From assembly GCA_003134655.1 (NCBI GenBank), contig PLBY01000077.1, positions 95,516-159,515 on the forward strand: 64,000 nt of DNA, read 5' to 3'. Below the pieces are notes generated by a model. The model had not been told where the DNA came from. It worked only from the letters and a program-made list of their open reading frames with translations, and ran no database searches. Below, piece after piece: positions 35,264 to 43,436 of this stretch. A program made the translations under genes and the position numbers. Origin of the DNA: Acidobacteriaceae bacterium. GTDB lineage: Bacteria; Acidobacteriota; Terriglobia; Terriglobales; Acidobacteriaceae. Position 1 is the first letter of the stretch; the number at the start of each line of letters is the position of its first letter.

Positions 35264-35545
35264 GTGTCGAGTGAAGTATCCAAGGCAAGTACTACGCTCC
35301 CTGGGAGAGTCGAAAAGGTAATTCACCCTCATCCCAGTTCCGGCGAACCGGAAAAGGCTCAGATCGCCGTCGAGGGAGCCGATCACCTCTATCGAGAGAT
35401 CCGTGTTCCGAACCGTCTCACCGACGCGAATGGGAAAAAAGTAAAGCTCAAAGAGGGAGCCGAGGTCGAAGTCAAAATCGAAGCGGAATCCGTAGTCACC
35501 AAGACGGTGCCGCATCATGACGACGGCGTAAATCCGAGGCCGTGA
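35264..35545 (+). CDS. conserved small acidic/basic protein, unknown function
   Basis: A GTG at 35264, preceded by GGAGGG at 7-8 bases, starts a 93-residue protein. The sequence (GRVEKVIHPHPSSGEPEKA, ADHLYREIRVPNRLTDANG, KEGAEVEVKIEAE) alternates polar and valine/isoleucine residues as in a small beta-barrel and lacks signal or membrane segments. The glutamate/lysine-rich pattern suggests a cytosolic protein. I do not recognise a named family. It is divergent from the receptor at 35026 and convergent with the cytochrome gene. Confidence 0.65.
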   Translation: MSSEVSKASTTLPGRVEKVIHPHPSSGEPEKAQIAVEGADHLYREIRVPNRLTDANGKKVKLKEGAEVEVKIEAESVVTKTVPHHDDGVNPRP

Positions 35546-35557
35546 TTCCCTGGCTGC

Positions 35558-36715
35558 CTATTTTGCCGGCGGCTTTTGCTCCTCGGCAGGCTTGGCGAAC
35601 TTCGCGTCGTCCACGGGGACGTTCTGCTTCACCTCGCTTACCTGAATCGTGAACCGCCCGCTTGGCCGCGCCAGCGTCCAGCGATATGGAATCTTCACGC
35701 CATTCGTGTCGCGGTAATCCGCGTAATCGATTTGCGTTGGAAGCCAGCCCAACGCGGTCTCTCCGTAGCGCACCAGCCGCACCAGGAGCCCTGATTGCTC
35801 GTCAAAATATAGCTGAATCGGAGGCTTCCCCTCACGCTGGCCCACCACGAGGTAAGCCTCGTGGTCCCCGACCTTCTCCGTCCCTTGCAGCCGCAGCTCG
35901 CTGAACATCGGCTTCAGATGCGTCGCCAGGTGCAGGTCCGCGTCCATCGACGCCGCGTCCAGTTCACTGCCTTGCATCGGACGCACACCCGGCCGCCCCG
36001 GCGCAGCCAGCCACCCCTCGTGTCCATTAAATGCGGTGACGCTATCCCCCTCGGGCAGGTGAGTGAACCATATGCGCTGGTCCGGATCCTTCGAATAGAT
36101 ATCGATCGGCAGCGACTTCCCGCCAAAATCGATCGTGCCCTTCATGATGCGGGTGGTCACCTTGTCGATCGCCGCCGCTCCGCCTGCCGCCTGCACATAT
36201 TTGTCGAGCAGCTGGTCGGGCGACAGCCCAGCGTTTTCTTTCGCGTCAGCCAGCTTTGGTGCGCCCATCGGTTCTTTAGGTTCCTCGGTCATGACCACCG
36301 GAATCGGTTGGGGCTTCGCGTTGCCGCGATGGCACGAGTTGCACGTCACTGCACGGTGTCCGTCGAAATTGTCTTTGTTGATGGCGAACATCATCTCCAT
36401 CATCTTGCGTGCCGTCTGCTTGGTCTTCTTGTCGTCCTTCTCAAACGCACCCTGCACGTGGCAGAAGTCGCACTGGACGCCCAACGACGCCGCGATGAAC
36501 TGCATGGTCGGGAATAGTTCCTCGGCCGGGATTCCCTTGAGCACCTGGATGTTCTTAAATTGCTCCTCGGCCTTCTTCCCTGCGGGATTTGTGACCTGTC
36601 CTGGAGCCGCGGAATGTGGAGTCGTGCTCGACTGCGTCTTTGCCGTCGCGATCATGAGTCCCGATGCCAGAAAGAACACAATACCTGCCAGAACGTCCAC
36701 GCGCCTTGCGTTCAT
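35558..36715 (-). CDS. secreted diheme c-type cytochrome related to photosynthetic reaction-centre cytochrome c subunit
   Basis: From the ATG at 36715 (a TTG lies directly before it) the 385-residue protein has a signal/anchor helix and two CXXCH motifs, CDFCH at residue 82 and CNSCH at 125. Methionine-rich helices preceding each (FPTMQFIAASLG, TARKMMEMMFAINK) match the reaction-centre cytochrome domain, where they supply the axial ligand. A C-terminal beta-rich region of about 220 residues follows (GGKSLPIDIYSK, TQIDYADYRDTNG), resembling outer-membrane lipoprotein-type domains. No photosynthesis genes are present, so it more likely serves periplasmic electron transfer. Confidence 0.85.
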   Translation of the reverse strand: MNARRVDVLAGIVFFLASGLMIATAKTQSSTTPHSAAPGQVTNPAGKKAEEQFKNIQVLKGIPAEELFPTMQFIAASLGVQCDFCHVQGAFEKDDKKTKQTARKMMEMMFAINKDNFDGHRAVTCNSCHRGNAKPQPIPVVMTEEPKEPMGAPKLADAKENAGLSPDQLLDKYVQAAGGAAAIDKVTTRIMKGTIDFGGKSLPIDIYSKDPDQRIWFTHLPEGDSVTAFNGHEGWLAAPGRPGVRPMQGSELDAASMDADLHLATHLKPMFSELRLQGTEKVGDHEAYLVVGQREGKPPIQLYFDEQSGLLVRLVRYGETALGWLPTQIDYADYRDTNGVKIPYRWTLARPSGRFTIQVSEVKQNVPVDDAKFAKPAEEQKPPAK

Positions 36716-36829
36716 CAAATGTCTGCCTCGGTTGGAATCTTAAAGAGTTTAGCAAACGCTTAGGGCTTATCAGCCAGAGACCCAACCACGACCCGTACAC
36801 CGTCGACGACCCGCGCCATTTTTTCGAAG

Positions 36830-39124
36830 CTACCGCCAGGCTGGTTTCGGAGCCGGCGTCCACTCCGCGCCCATATCGTCGTCGGTGATAAGACGACGCG
36901 GCCCCAGCCGTCGGGCGAGTTCATCACCAGACTCCATGCCCAGCATCCGGGGGGCCTGTCGCACGGTCTCGGCGAACGCATCGTAGGCAGCAAGCACCAG
37001 TTGTCCGCGGGGGGTGCGCGCATCAAAAATCTTCTTCCCATCGATCTCGTACCGGTTCAATACCGAGAACCAGCGCGCTTTGTCCAGACCAATTGGCGAA
37101 TCGCTGACCATCAGGAAGGTGATGACTCGCAAGCCGTAGTTGTACTCGTGAAGCCCCGTGATAAATACATCCGCAGACTCCGTAGCATTGTAGTAATAGA
37201 CTCCGCCGGGCAGAAGGTGCTGTTTCACGATCTGCAGGAACTCCGTGGAGAGCACCTGCGAACTGTGATCGCGCCAGTGGAACGAGGTATTGGCCACCAT
37301 GACGTCATATTTGACGTCAGGATGTGCCAATAACCACCTGCGGCAGTCGTCGATGTAGATGTGGACTTTAGGATTGTGAAGCAGAGAGCGTACCTCAGGA
37401 TACTGCGCGACTAATGGAAGATAGCCGGGATTGATTTCTACAATATCCAGGCTCTCCACTTCAGGATTATTTGCAACGACCTGGGCCCAAGAGCCGGACG
37501 CAAGGCCCAACATGAAAGCACGCTTCGGGTGAGGATGCAACAAGCTCAGAACGTATGCCCGGATGACAAAGTTTCGATCGTTGCCGGGATCAACATTGAA
37601 ATGGCCGTCATACACTCCGCCTCCAAAGACCGCATCATCGGCCGTGACAGCGATAACGCCATTTCGGTTTTCGACCACATGCTTCATGTAGCCGACTTCA
37701 GCAGCCTTGGGACCGAAAATCATCTTCCCATAAAGATTGCGGTAGGTTGGGGCAGCAAGGGCGATGGCCGCGACGGCGACAATTGCGAGCGCCGAAACCG
37801 CTTTTGGCGGGGCTTGGACGTGTCCGCTACGAAACAGGACCACAATCAAGCCCGTGAGCGCGGTTGCCAGAGCCAGTTGAGTCGAGATCGCCTGCGTGCC
37901 GAAGTGGTCCATCAAAATGAATCCGATCACGAGGCTGCCCAGAGTTGATCCAACGATGTTGGAGAGATAAATCAGGCTCACGCTGCGGCCGGCCGAATTG
38001 TTGACCGAAACCGAGGACTGACACAGTAAAGGCAAAACGGACCCAAGCAAGCCAGCGGTCAGGAAAAATGCGGGAGCACTCATCAGCACCGGAATGTTCC
38101 GCCAGGAGAGATCCGCCATCAGCGGCGGCAGGTACACAGAAATGGCCCCTGCCACGAGCATCGCGGCACCCGCCAGGGTGACCGGATTGATGTTCTTCCT
38201 TCGGGATAAGGTTTCACTCAGAAAAGATCCCGCTGCGATCCCCGCAAGATAGGTAGAGCGGAGGAGTGCGAATGCGGGAGCCCGGTCGAAGGTAGCCAAC
38301 GCAAAGATGCGAAACCACGCAATCTCGAACCCAAGGGCAAGAAAGCCGGCAACTCCGGCAATCAACGCAGCAGTTCCAAGACTCAACACTTTTTCGGAGA
38401 TTGCGCCAGCAGCGCCATCACTCGCCTCAGCTTCTTCCGGCTTAAATCGCTGGCTTCGTCCATAAAGAAATGCTGTCGCGCCCACAGCGGTGTTCAAACA
38501 CGCCGCAAGCGTCACCGAACCAGACTGCCCGAAGCTCCGAAGCAAGACCTGAGCGCACACGTAACAGGCGACGGCCGAACCGAGCGTGTTGACAAAGTAA
38601 AGAGTTGCAACCGAGTAGCCGACACTTCGAGAGCTTCGCACCAACTGCTCGACCAGAAGCGGTAATGTTGCTCCCATGAGCATCGTGGGCAGGATGAGCA
38701 GCAGAAAGCTGAAGAGAACGGTATAACCTAGACTGGTTCCTGCCGTGAATCCCGAGGCCCAGTGGAACAGGCGCAACGAAATCAGCCCAAAGCCTGCTAT
38801 GGCCAACTCACAGATGCCGAAAATCGAAATGCCGCGATCAGGGAACCTTTCGGACAGGCGCCCGCCGACAAGGCTGCCGATTCCAAGCCCAAGCATGAAC
38901 GCGCTCACCACCACCGCGACCGATTGAACATTTACGCCATAAATGGCAAACAGCACGCGTTGCCACACGATCTGATAGATCAGCGCCGGAAACCCGGAAC
39001 AGAAGAACAGCGCTGCGATCAAGGCGGACTGCGCTCGGCTACCCTTCGTCCGGGAGCCAAAAAGCACAACCAGCAACAAGAGAAAATCAAAGACCAACAC
39101 TGCAGCGACTGGCGCGCCTTCCAT
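36830..39124 (-). CDS. polytopic membrane protein fused to a spermidine synthase-like domain
   Basis: The 764-residue protein has a long hydrophobic N-terminal part of roughly 12 or more helices resembling a transporter-like module (CSGFPALIYQIVWQRVLF, FMLGLGIGSLVGG) and a C-terminal Rossmann domain of the spermidine synthase family from about residue 480 (GLASGSWAQVVANNP, LDIVEINPGYLPL, IYIDDCRRWLL). The aspartate pair of true spermidine synthases is not conserved clearly, so aminopropyl transfer is unproven. Such fusions are frequent in environmental bacteria and uncharacterised. It is 114 bases upstream of the cytochrome gene on the same strand. Confidence 0.85.
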   Translation of the reverse strand: MEGAPVAAVLVFDFLLLLVVLFGSRTKGSRAQSALIAALFFCSGFPALIYQIVWQRVLFAIYGVNVQSVAVVVSAFMLGLGIGSLVGGRLSERFPDRGISIFGICELAIAGFGLISLRLFHWASGFTAGTSLGYTVLFSFLLLILPTMLMGATLPLLVEQLVRSSRSVGYSVATLYFVNTLGSAVACYVCAQVLLRSFGQSGSVTLAACLNTAVGATAFLYGRSQRFKPEEAEASDGAAGAISEKVLSLGTAALIAGVAGFLALGFEIAWFRIFALATFDRAPAFALLRSTYLAGIAAGSFLSETLSRRKNINPVTLAGAAMLVAGAISVYLPPLMADLSWRNIPVLMSAPAFFLTAGLLGSVLPLLCQSSVSVNNSAGRSVSLIYLSNIVGSTLGSLVIGFILMDHFGTQAISTQLALATALTGLIVVLFRSGHVQAPPKAVSALAIVAVAAIALAAPTYRNLYGKMIFGPKAAEVGYMKHVVENRNGVIAVTADDAVFGGGVYDGHFNVDPGNDRNFVIRAYVLSLLHPHPKRAFMLGLASGSWAQVVANNPEVESLDIVEINPGYLPLVAQYPEVRSLLHNPKVHIYIDDCRRWLLAHPDVKYDVMVANTSFHWRDHSSQVLSTEFLQIVKQHLLPGGVYYYNATESADVFITGLHEYNYGLRVITFLMVSDSPIGLDKARWFSVLNRYEIDGKKIFDARTPRGQLVLAAYDAFAETVRQAPRMLGMESGDELARRLGPRRLITDDDMGAEWTPAPKPAWR

Positions 39125-39276
39125 GGAACCTCACGGGGATATGTGTAACTGAATTGATGAGTTCAGTTTGTTATAGCTCAGAGGAAGCCATCGAAAACAG
39201 TAACAAAGGTTATGCGATGCACTTTGGTTAGAACAGCACTCACGGCAGGCTTGGTATGTTATTCGGACTTAGATAT

Positions 39277-40605
39277 CTATTTCCGCTGCCCCGAGCCTTC
39301 CTTCCCGGGCCGCACAAAGAATTTCCACTTGTCCATCCCCGCAGCAACCGCAACGTCGAAGAAGCCCACCATCATTTCGTCGGAAGTCTGATCGCCCCAC
39401 GTCACCGTCTTCGTCGGATCGGGATTGTGCGGATTGTTCTTCGAATTGTCGTACCAGGCAATCGCCCGCAGTCGCGTTCCCGCCTTCAGCGGCCGCGGCT
39501 CGGCCAGACGGTAGCTCAACTGCCAGTGAAAGTGATAGTTCACGCGCAACAGCACCTCGACGCTGCCATCGTCGTGCACAATGTCGTACTCAAACCGCTT
39601 ACCGCGCAGATGCATATGCGGAAACAAGCTCAGAAGCGTGGCGTCATTGGGCAGCGTTCCGTGCACTTCCACGCGAAAGTCATCCGCGCCCGGAGGAATG
39701 ATCAGCGCATGATTGTTCAACTGCAGCGTGATCACCCTTTGCTTCGGCGCCGTCTTCGCGAACACAAGTCCAATGCTGGTCTGATCCTGATCCGCCGTGC
39801 CGTTGGTGGTGTAGTGCATCTGAAACACAAGGTCCGAGCCCGCCGGAACAAACTTCGCCATCCCGTCCGGCCACTCGTCCGGAGAACTTCCCGGCGCGTA
39901 TACCAGCAGCAAGTCGCTGGTGGTCTCGTGCGCCTCGCGCTGTTCCAGAGGATCGTTCAACGTCGAGGCCGTAAACGGCGCACCCAACGGCGCGTGCCGC
40001 AACCACTGCGAGGCCGGCGGGCGAATATATACGACCGCGTGATGCACATGTGCCGGGCTGCCCGGCCGGAACTCCGACATCTGCACCCACCGGTCCTGCG
40101 TAAAATGCGTGGGCACAATCTCGTACGTGTACTCAACCTGACCAAGCGCGGGAATCTGCACGGCCTTGGGCATTTTCACCACCAGATCAGGCTGCGGAAT
40201 ATTCCAGCCCTCTGCCCACTTCTGCGGTACGGGGGCATCGTGCGCATCCCCCGCAGGCGCACCAGCCTCCGCCCATGCAACCATCGTCGCAATCTGCTGC
40301 GGAGTCAACGAAACATCGTTAGAAAAATGTCCGTAGCGAGGATCGGCAAACCAGGGCGGCATCATCTTCATCTCGACCGCATGCGCCATCGCGCCCGCCC
40401 AGGGCCGCGTCTGCTCGTACGTCACCAGCGGCATGGGCGCGACCTCGCCCACCCGATGGCAACTCTGGCAGTGATCTTGCAGGATCGGCAGCACACCTTT
40501 ATAAAACGTAGGCGCCGCAGGCACTCCTGTCTTTTGAGAAGAAGCGCTTCCCAGGCAGACGACCAACCCAATCAACCCGATCGTGCCGAGAACGCTGCAA
40601 TTCAT
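39277..40605 (-). CDS. secreted cytochrome c with PHM-like copper monooxygenase-type domains
   Basis: The 442-residue protein has a signal peptide, a short cytochrome c domain with CQSCH (residues 46-50) and the distal motif MPLVTYEQTRPW, then a region resembling the two-domain fold of ascorbate-dependent type II copper monooxygenases: a histidine cluster HVHHAVV and FPHMHLRGK, the two kinds of copper ligand sites. A heme domain joined to this copper fold is seen in several Acidobacteriota and Planctomycetes proteins of unknown activity. It may oxidise an extracellular substrate with electrons delivered through the heme; that is inference. Confidence 0.8.
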   Translation of the reverse strand: MNCSVLGTIGLIGLVVCLGSASSQKTGVPAAPTFYKGVLPILQDHCQSCHRVGEVAPMPLVTYEQTRPWAGAMAHAVEMKMMPPWFADPRYGHFSNDVSLTPQQIATMVAWAEAGAPAGDAHDAPVPQKWAEGWNIPQPDLVVKMPKAVQIPALGQVEYTYEIVPTHFTQDRWVQMSEFRPGSPAHVHHAVVYIRPPASQWLRHAPLGAPFTASTLNDPLEQREAHETTSDLLLVYAPGSSPDEWPDGMAKFVPAGSDLVFQMHYTTNGTADQDQTSIGLVFAKTAPKQRVITLQLNNHALIIPPGADDFRVEVHGTLPNDATLLSLFPHMHLRGKRFEYDIVHDDGSVEVLLRVNYHFHWQLSYRLAEPRPLKAGTRLRAIAWYDNSKNNPHNPDPTKTVTWGDQTSDEMMVGFFDVAVAAGMDKWKFFVRPGKEGSGQRK

Positions 40606-40631
40606 AACGTGATTCTACAAGCCTAAGGTTT

Positions 40632-40662
40632 CCCTCTGTGTACTCTGTGTCCTCTGTGGTGG
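40632..40662. repeat. CTCTGTG-rich interspersed repeat, single arm
   Basis: A run of CTCTGTGTACTCTGTG followed by TCCTCTGTGGT, nearly the same as the right arm of the inverted repeat at 58158-58241. It sits in the gap between the copper protein gene and hemE. Confidence 0.6.
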
Positions 40663-40722
40663 AGTTGCCTTGCAGCCCAGATCACAGCGCCTGCCCCGAA
40701 AAAGTGCTACATTCAAGAATTC

Positions 40723-41763
40723 ATGTCTGCCCCTAATTCCAGCTTCGTTCGCGCTTGCAAGTCTCAACCCGTCGATCGCACGCCAGTCTGGTTCATGCGC
40801 CAGGCCGGACGTTACATGCCCGAGTATCGCGCGGTCCGCAAACAGCACTCGCTTCTGGAGATCTGCAAGAAGCCCGCGCTCGCCGCCGAGGTCACCATCA
40901 CGGCTGCGGAAATACTTGGCATCGACGCCGCCATCATCTTTGCTGACCTTCTGCTGCCCCTCGAAGTCATGGGCCTGCCCTTTCATTTTTCAGCAGGAGA
41001 AGGCCCGGTCATCGAAAAACCCGTGCGCAGCAAAGAAGACATCGCGAACCTGCGCACCGACCGCGCCTCGGAACTAGGCTATGTGTCCGAAGCCGTCGCT
41101 CTGGTTGCGAAGCATTTCGGCGATCGGCTGCCTGTAATCGGTTTCTGCGGCGCTCCCTTCACGCTCGCCAGCTACATGATCGAAGGCGGAGGCTCGCGCA
41201 ACTACATCCACGCGAAGAAGATGATGTACAACTCTTCCGCCGAGTGGGACGCGCTGATGCGCAAGTTGGTTGCCGTGACCGCTGCCTACTCCGCCGATCA
41301 GGTGCATGCGGGAGCCGACGTCATTCAGATCTTCGACAGTTGGGTCGGATGCCTCAGCGTGGAAGACTATCGCCGCTACGTGCTCCCCCACGTCACCGGC
41401 ATGGTAAAGCAGTTGCAGAAGACCGGAGTGCCCATCATTTATTTCGGCACAGATAGCGCGACGCTACTTCCCGCGATGAAAGAGACCGGAGCCGACGTCA
41501 TCGGGCTCGACTGGCGCATCCCGCTCGACGAAGGCTGGGCACGCCTCGATCACAAATGCGGCGTGCAGGGCAATCTCGATCCGGTGCTGCTCTTCGCCGA
41601 CTGGAAAGAATTGAAGTCGCGCGCGGCAGACATTCTCCGCCGCGCCGCCGGACGCCCCGGCCACATCTTCAATCTCGGCCACGGTATCCTGCCCGAAACG
41701 CCGGTCGACAATGTAAGGGACCTGGCGCGATTGGTGCAGGAATATTCCGCACCGAGGCGATAA
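40723..41763 (+). CDS. hemE: uroporphyrinogen decarboxylase
   Basis: The 346-residue protein carries the N-terminal signature PVWFMRQAGRYMPEYR and the second signature region (GFCGAPFTLASYMIEGG), plus the catalytic-site aspartate in DIFSDLL-like AAIIFADLLLP and the C-terminal NLGHGILPETP. It removes four acetate carboxyl groups from uroporphyrinogen III to give coproporphyrinogen III in the cytosol. The gene is followed after a repeat-filled 152-base gap by a HemY-type oxidase, so both belong to heme synthesis. Confidence 0.97.
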   Translation: MSAPNSSFVRACKSQPVDRTPVWFMRQAGRYMPEYRAVRKQHSLLEICKKPALAAEVTITAAEILGIDAAIIFADLLLPLEVMGLPFHFSAGEGPVIEKPVRSKEDIANLRTDRASELGYVSEAVALVAKHFGDRLPVIGFCGAPFTLASYMIEGGGSRNYIHAKKMMYNSSAEWDALMRKLVAVTAAYSADQVHAGADVIQIFDSWVGCLSVEDYRRYVLPHVTGMVKQLQKTGVPIIYFGTDSATLLPAMKETGADVIGLDWRIPLDEGWARLDHKCGVQGNLDPVLLFADWKELKSRAADILRRAAGRPGHIFNLGHGILPETPVDNVRDLARLVQEYSAPRR

Positions 41764-41798
41764 ATGGCGCGGCTGCGCACCTCGCGCCTGCAGCAGTT

Positions 41799-41860
41799 CT
41801 GGGTGGTGCAGTTTTTGGGTGGCGCAGTTTTGGGTGGCGCAGCGCTTCCAGCGCTGCGAT
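41799..41860. repeat. tandem and hairpin repeat between hemE and hemG
   Basis: TTGGGTGGCGCAG occurs three times in tandem (first copy with one mismatch) from about 41799. The last copy continues into a hairpin, CGCAGCGCT-TCC-AGCGCTGCG. The 33 bases at 41828-41860 are identical to 60102-60134. A degenerate copy is at 49601-49625. Confidence 0.8.
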
Positions 41861-41915
41861 TAGAATCTGCTTTCAGTTGCGGCTTTAGCCGGTGAGGTAC
41901 TTAGCGCTCAGCTCC

Positions 41916-43307
41916 ATGACTCGCATCGCCATCATCGGTGGAGGCATCTCCGGCCTCGCCGCCGCCTTTGCGCTCGAAGAACACCGCCGCGCCGGCGTCG
42001 ATGTCGACTACGTTCTTTACGAGGCGTCCGCGCGACTCGGCGGCGTCCTCCGCACCGAATACATCGACGGGTGCGTCGTCGAAGCCGGACCAGACTCTTT
42101 CATTACCGAAAAACCGTGGGCTGCCGACCTCTGCCGCGCGCTCGGTCTGGGAGATCAGCTCATCGGTTCCAACGACGCCGACCGCAAGACCTACATCCTG
42201 ACCAAAGGACACCTCGTCGTCATGCCCGACGGCTTAATGTTCATGGTTCCCACAAAAATTCTGCCCACGGGCCTCTCGCCGCTGCTTTCGTGGAAGGCCA
42301 AACTGCGCATGACGCAAGAGCTGTTCCACCCTCCGCGCGCCGTCGATCACGACGAGTCCGTCGCGGCGTTCGTGGAACGCCACTACGGGGCTGAGATGGT
42401 TGACCGCCTCGCCGATCCGCTGCTCTCCGGCGTTTATGGCGGAGAAGCCGCCAGCCTCAGTGTCCGCGCCGTTCTTCCGCGGTTTGCGGAAATGGAACGC
42501 ACGCACGGCAGCCTCGGCCGCGCGATGCTCGCCGCTCGCAAGAAAACCTCAGCCGGACCGCGCAGGCCCGCGCCGCCTCTGTTCACTTCTCTGAAGAATG
42601 GAATGCAACACCTGGCCGAGACCGTGGTCTCACGACTTACGCCAACTGCGCTGCTGACTAACGCACCGGTGCAAGCCCTGCAACGCGAAGCGGGAAGCTG
42701 GGTCGTCTCTGCGGGCATGCAATCCGACGAATTCGATTCGGTGATCATCGCTCTGCCTGCACCGGCTGCCGCTCAGGTCCTTCGCATCGTCAGTCCCGAG
42801 CTTTCGGCCGAACTCGCCGCCATTAAGTACAGCTCCTCCATCACCGTGGCTCTGGGATACGATCGCAATGTTCGCCAGTCGCTTCCACCCGGTTTCGGAT
42901 TCCTCGTACCCCGCAGTGAAGGGAAGAAGCTGCTGGCCGCGACGTTCGTGCACAACAAATTCCCGCATCGCGCCCCGGAAGACCGCGCCCTGCTCCGTTG
43001 CTTTTTCGCCGGAAACAGTGCGGAAGACGTCTGGCCCCTCAGCGACGATCGCATCATCGGAATCGTGCGCAACGAACTGCAGCAGATCCTTGGCCTGCGC
43101 GCAGATCCGCTCTTCGCCCGGGTCTACAAATGGAAATCAGCCATGGCGCAATACGGCGTGGGGCATCTCGAGCGCCTCGACCGCATGGAACGCCTGCGCC
43201 AGCAGTTGCCCGGACTCGCTCTTGCCGGCAACGCCTACCACGGCATCGGCGTGCCTGATTGCGTCCGCTCCGGCCGCGACGCCGCAGAGCAACTCGTAGA
43301 GACGTAG
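41916..43307 (+). CDS. hemG: protoporphyrinogen oxidase, FAD-dependent (HemY type)
   Basis: From the ATG at 41916 the 463-residue protein opens with the FAD motif MTRIAIIGGGISGLAAAFAL, followed by the PPOX middle domain (LIGSNDADRKTYIL, AGVYGGEAASLSVRA-like YGGEAASLSV) and the C-terminal FAD segment (PGLALAGNAYHGIGVPDCVRSG). A GTG 24 bases upstream would add eight residues before the FAD strand. HemY-type enzymes oxidise protoporphyrinogen or coproporphyrinogen with oxygen. The C-terminal stop codon lies inside a small palindromic repeat (43299-43320). Confidence 0.93.
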   Translation: MTRIAIIGGGISGLAAAFALEEHRRAGVDVDYVLYEASARLGGVLRTEYIDGCVVEAGPDSFITEKPWAADLCRALGLGDQLIGSNDADRKTYILTKGHLVVMPDGLMFMVPTKILPTGLSPLLSWKAKLRMTQELFHPPRAVDHDESVAAFVERHYGAEMVDRLADPLLSGVYGGEAASLSVRAVLPRFAEMERTHGSLGRAMLAARKKTSAGPRRPAPPLFTSLKNGMQHLAETVVSRLTPTALLTNAPVQALQREAGSWVVSAGMQSDEFDSVIIALPAPAAAQVLRIVSPELSAELAAIKYSSSITVALGYDRNVRQSLPPGFGFLVPRSEGKKLLAATFVHNKFPHRAPEDRALLRCFFAGNSAEDVWPLSDDRIIGIVRNELQQILGLRADPLFARVYKWKSAMAQYGVGHLERLDRMERLRQQLPGLALAGNAYHGIGVPDCVRSGRDAAEQLVET

Positions 43308-43320
43308 CGTGCTACGTCTC
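43296..43320. repeat. GTAG-led palindromic repeat overlapping the hemG stop codon
   Basis: GTAG followed by GAGACGTAGC-GT-GCTACGTCTC, a perfect 10-base-arm hairpin. The hemG stop codon (43305-43307) lies inside it. It has the same GTAG-plus-hairpin plan as the elements at 17431, 52501 and 60047. Confidence 0.65.
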
Positions 43321-43370
43321 GGCGCGTCCAGATAAGCAGCCCTTCACGCATAGCCAACTGGTCGCTCGAA

Positions 43371-43412
43371 ATAAAAGGCCATCAACCGATAGGTTGATGG
43401 CCTTATTCTTTT
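43371..43412. terminator. bidirectional terminator between hemG and the radical SAM gene
   Basis: AAGGCCATCAACC and GGTTGATGGCCTT form a 13-bp stem with a GATA loop (43375-43404). It is flanked by ATTCTTTTG on the right and AAATAAAA on the left, so it can terminate both convergent transcripts. Confidence 0.9.
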
Positions 43413-43436
43413 GTCTTTGTTCTGAAGCCGTGAATT

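Noticed and set aside
39256-40626. Plus-strand 456-codon open frame opposite the cytochrome/copper protein
   Set aside because: Arginine- and histidine-rich and without motifs, while the minus strand has a signal peptide, heme site and copper motifs.
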